DNA from: Clostridia bacterium
GTDB lineage: Bacteria; Bacillota; Clostridia; Oscillospirales; Acutalibacteraceae
NCBI GenBank assembly: GCA_017517865.1
Contig: JAFWYB010000003.1
Coordinates: forward strand, 1-64,000
Length of the DNA stretch: 64,000 bases
Direction of reading: 5' to 3'
Position numbers and translations under genes: made by a program. Position 1 is the first letter of the stretch. Each line of letters opens with the position of its first letter. Of the stretch, positions 63,216 to 64,000 are shown piece after piece. The notes under the pieces are model-generated. The model was not told where the DNA came from, ran no database searches, and saw only the letters and a program-made list of their open reading frames with translations.

Positions 63216-64000
63216 GTTTGCATTTAAAAATATGGCTATCAAAAAAGCCAAAATTGTACTCATTGTCATTTCGATTGTAATCTCAGCCTGTGTAGGCATA
63301 CTCGCATATAATATTTCCGAGCAGGTTGACAGCGGCTTCAAAACAACAGCCGCTTACTATGATATTATTATCGGTCCGTCAGGCTCATCGACTCAGCTTG
63401 CTATGAACACAATGTTCTTCACAGATAAGCCTCTCGGCACAATATCTTATGAATATGTAGAACAACTTCAGAAGGATACACGGGTCAATAAGGTGGTTCC
63501 TTTTACAATGGGCGACTCATATAACGGTGCTAAAATTGTTGGTACCACTGCCGATTTCCTTGAGGGTAAGGAGCTTCGTGAGGGTGTGATGTATTCTGAA
63601 AAATTTGAGTGTGTCATCGGCTCTGCCGTGGCTGAAAAATACTCACTTTCCCTTGGCTCAACTCTTGTGACTTCCCACGGACTTACCGAAGGCGGTCACG
63701 CTCATGAGGGCAATCCTCTTACGGTTGTGGGTATACTTGACGAAACTAAAACCGCCTATGATAATGTGATTTTTACTCCCTGTGAAACCGTATGGGCAAC
63801 TCACTCGCACAGTGATGTAGAAAGCGAAGAGGCTCAAGAAGTGCTCGATGATGAGCACGGGGAAACGGCTGACGAGCACACTCATACAGACGAAGATGCT
63901 CACAGTCATCAGGAGTCATCAGATACCCGCGAAGAGCACGGTGAGGTATGTGCAATTCTTGTAAAAAGCAAGAGCTTCAATGCCTACAGTCAGCTTTCGG
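63208..64000 (+). CDS. FtsX/MacB-type permease with His-rich outer domain (partial)
   Basis: The first 264 codons of a permease cut by the window end. After one membrane helix (IVLIVISIVISACVGILAY, about residues 16-34) comes a MacB-like extracellular domain (FKTTAAYYDIIIGPSGSSTQ, later VVPFTMGDSYNGAKIVG). It contains GLTEGGHAHEGNP and a long insertion with ATHSHSD, DDEHGE, DEHTHTDEDAHSHQES and EEHGE, at least ten His in about 50 residues. Such runs bind Zn(II), Ni(II) or Cu(II). The architecture recalls the zinc-responsive PA4063-PA4066 and Zrg ABC systems of Proteobacteria. The start overlaps the ATPase gene. Confidence 0.85.
   Translation, partial: MFKFAFKNMAIKKAKIVLIVISIVISACVGILAYNISEQVDSGFKTTAAYYDIIIGPSGSSTQLAMNTMFFTDKPLGTISYEYVEQLQKDTRVNKVVPFTMGDSYNGAKIVGTTADFLEGKELREGVMYSEKFECVIGSAVAEKYSLSLGSTLVTSHGLTEGGHAHEGNPLTVVGILDETKTAYDNVIFTPCETVWATHSHSDVESEEAQEVLDDEHGETADEHTHTDEDAHSHQESSDTREEHGEVCAILVKSKSFNAYSQLS

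Noticed and set aside
1-64000. Insertion sequence or integrative conjugative element genes
   Set aside because: No transposase, relaxase of plasmid type, or type IV secretion gene was seen; the only mobile genes belong to the prophage.

Overview
The window is a piece of a low-GC Firmicutes chromosome, most likely a gut-type member of the Clostridia (Oscillospirales-like; my inference). The signs are AGGAGG-type ribosome binding sites, TTGACA/TATAAT promoters with 17-bp spacers, tRNA genes with encoded CCA, GPH-type sugar symport, siroheme/ferredoxin enzymes, and phage proteins of types common in gut Clostridia.

1-311: end of a tRNA operon (Val, partial; Asp; Gly; Cys). 262-39213: a complete-looking temperate prophage integrated in the 3' end of tRNA-Cys. 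A 50-bp exact direct repeat (262-311 and 39164-39213) forms attL and attR, and a 21-bp repeat inside each end looks like integrase arm sites. Layout: integrase, a membrane-anchored protein and a CI/LexA-like repressor read leftward; a Cro-like regulator, an excisionase-like HTH protein and an early block read rightward (HUH-type Rep, SSB, ASCH, VRR-NUC, PAPS-reductase-like, ParB-like, many small proteins). Then come terminase, portal, Prp protease, scaffold, N4-gp56-type capsid, head/tail proteins, an S74 spike, a 2843-residue virion protein, receptor/fibre proteins with an SGNH hydrolase, endolysin and holins. There is no tape-measure gene and the order is P22-like, so I infer a short-tailed (podovirus) particle. 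Three nearly identical terminators close transcription units at 12.9, 17.2 and 33.7 kb. The repressor/Cro region shows three related operators and two back-to-back promoters. A roughly 440-bp strongly structured block (3439-3878) sits between two copies of a leader sequence.

39214-40274: host junction with a cluster of small hairpins, two small membrane-protein genes and a dispersed repeat containing a tRNA 3'-half relic. 40275-55224: an L-rhamnose utilisation locus. An AraC-type regulator diverges from rhaB-rhaA-rhaD, followed by a GH37 trehalase-family enzyme, two cytosolic metallophosphoesterases, a GH106-like glycoside hydrolase, a GPH symporter, a GH13 C-terminal fragment and an exported metallophosphoesterase. 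Together they suggest uptake, hydrolysis and catabolism of a rhamnose-containing glycan or glycoside, possibly phosphorylated.

55225-58247: gene remnant (leuB-like), repeats, a secreted alpha/beta-hydrolase-like protein with Cys at the nucleophile position, and a small cupin protein. 58248-61869: a siroheme sulfite/nitrite-reductase-like ferredoxin protein translationally coupled to a FecB/FecC/FecE-type ABC importer for iron chelate, corrinoid or haem. 61870-64000: second copy of the dispersed repeat, then a strong promoter with an internal palindrome driving a small Cys/His membrane protein, a LolD-type ATPase and an FtsX/MacB-type permease with a His-rich extracellular insertion (cut by the window end). 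This last operon looks like a metal-linked ABC system.
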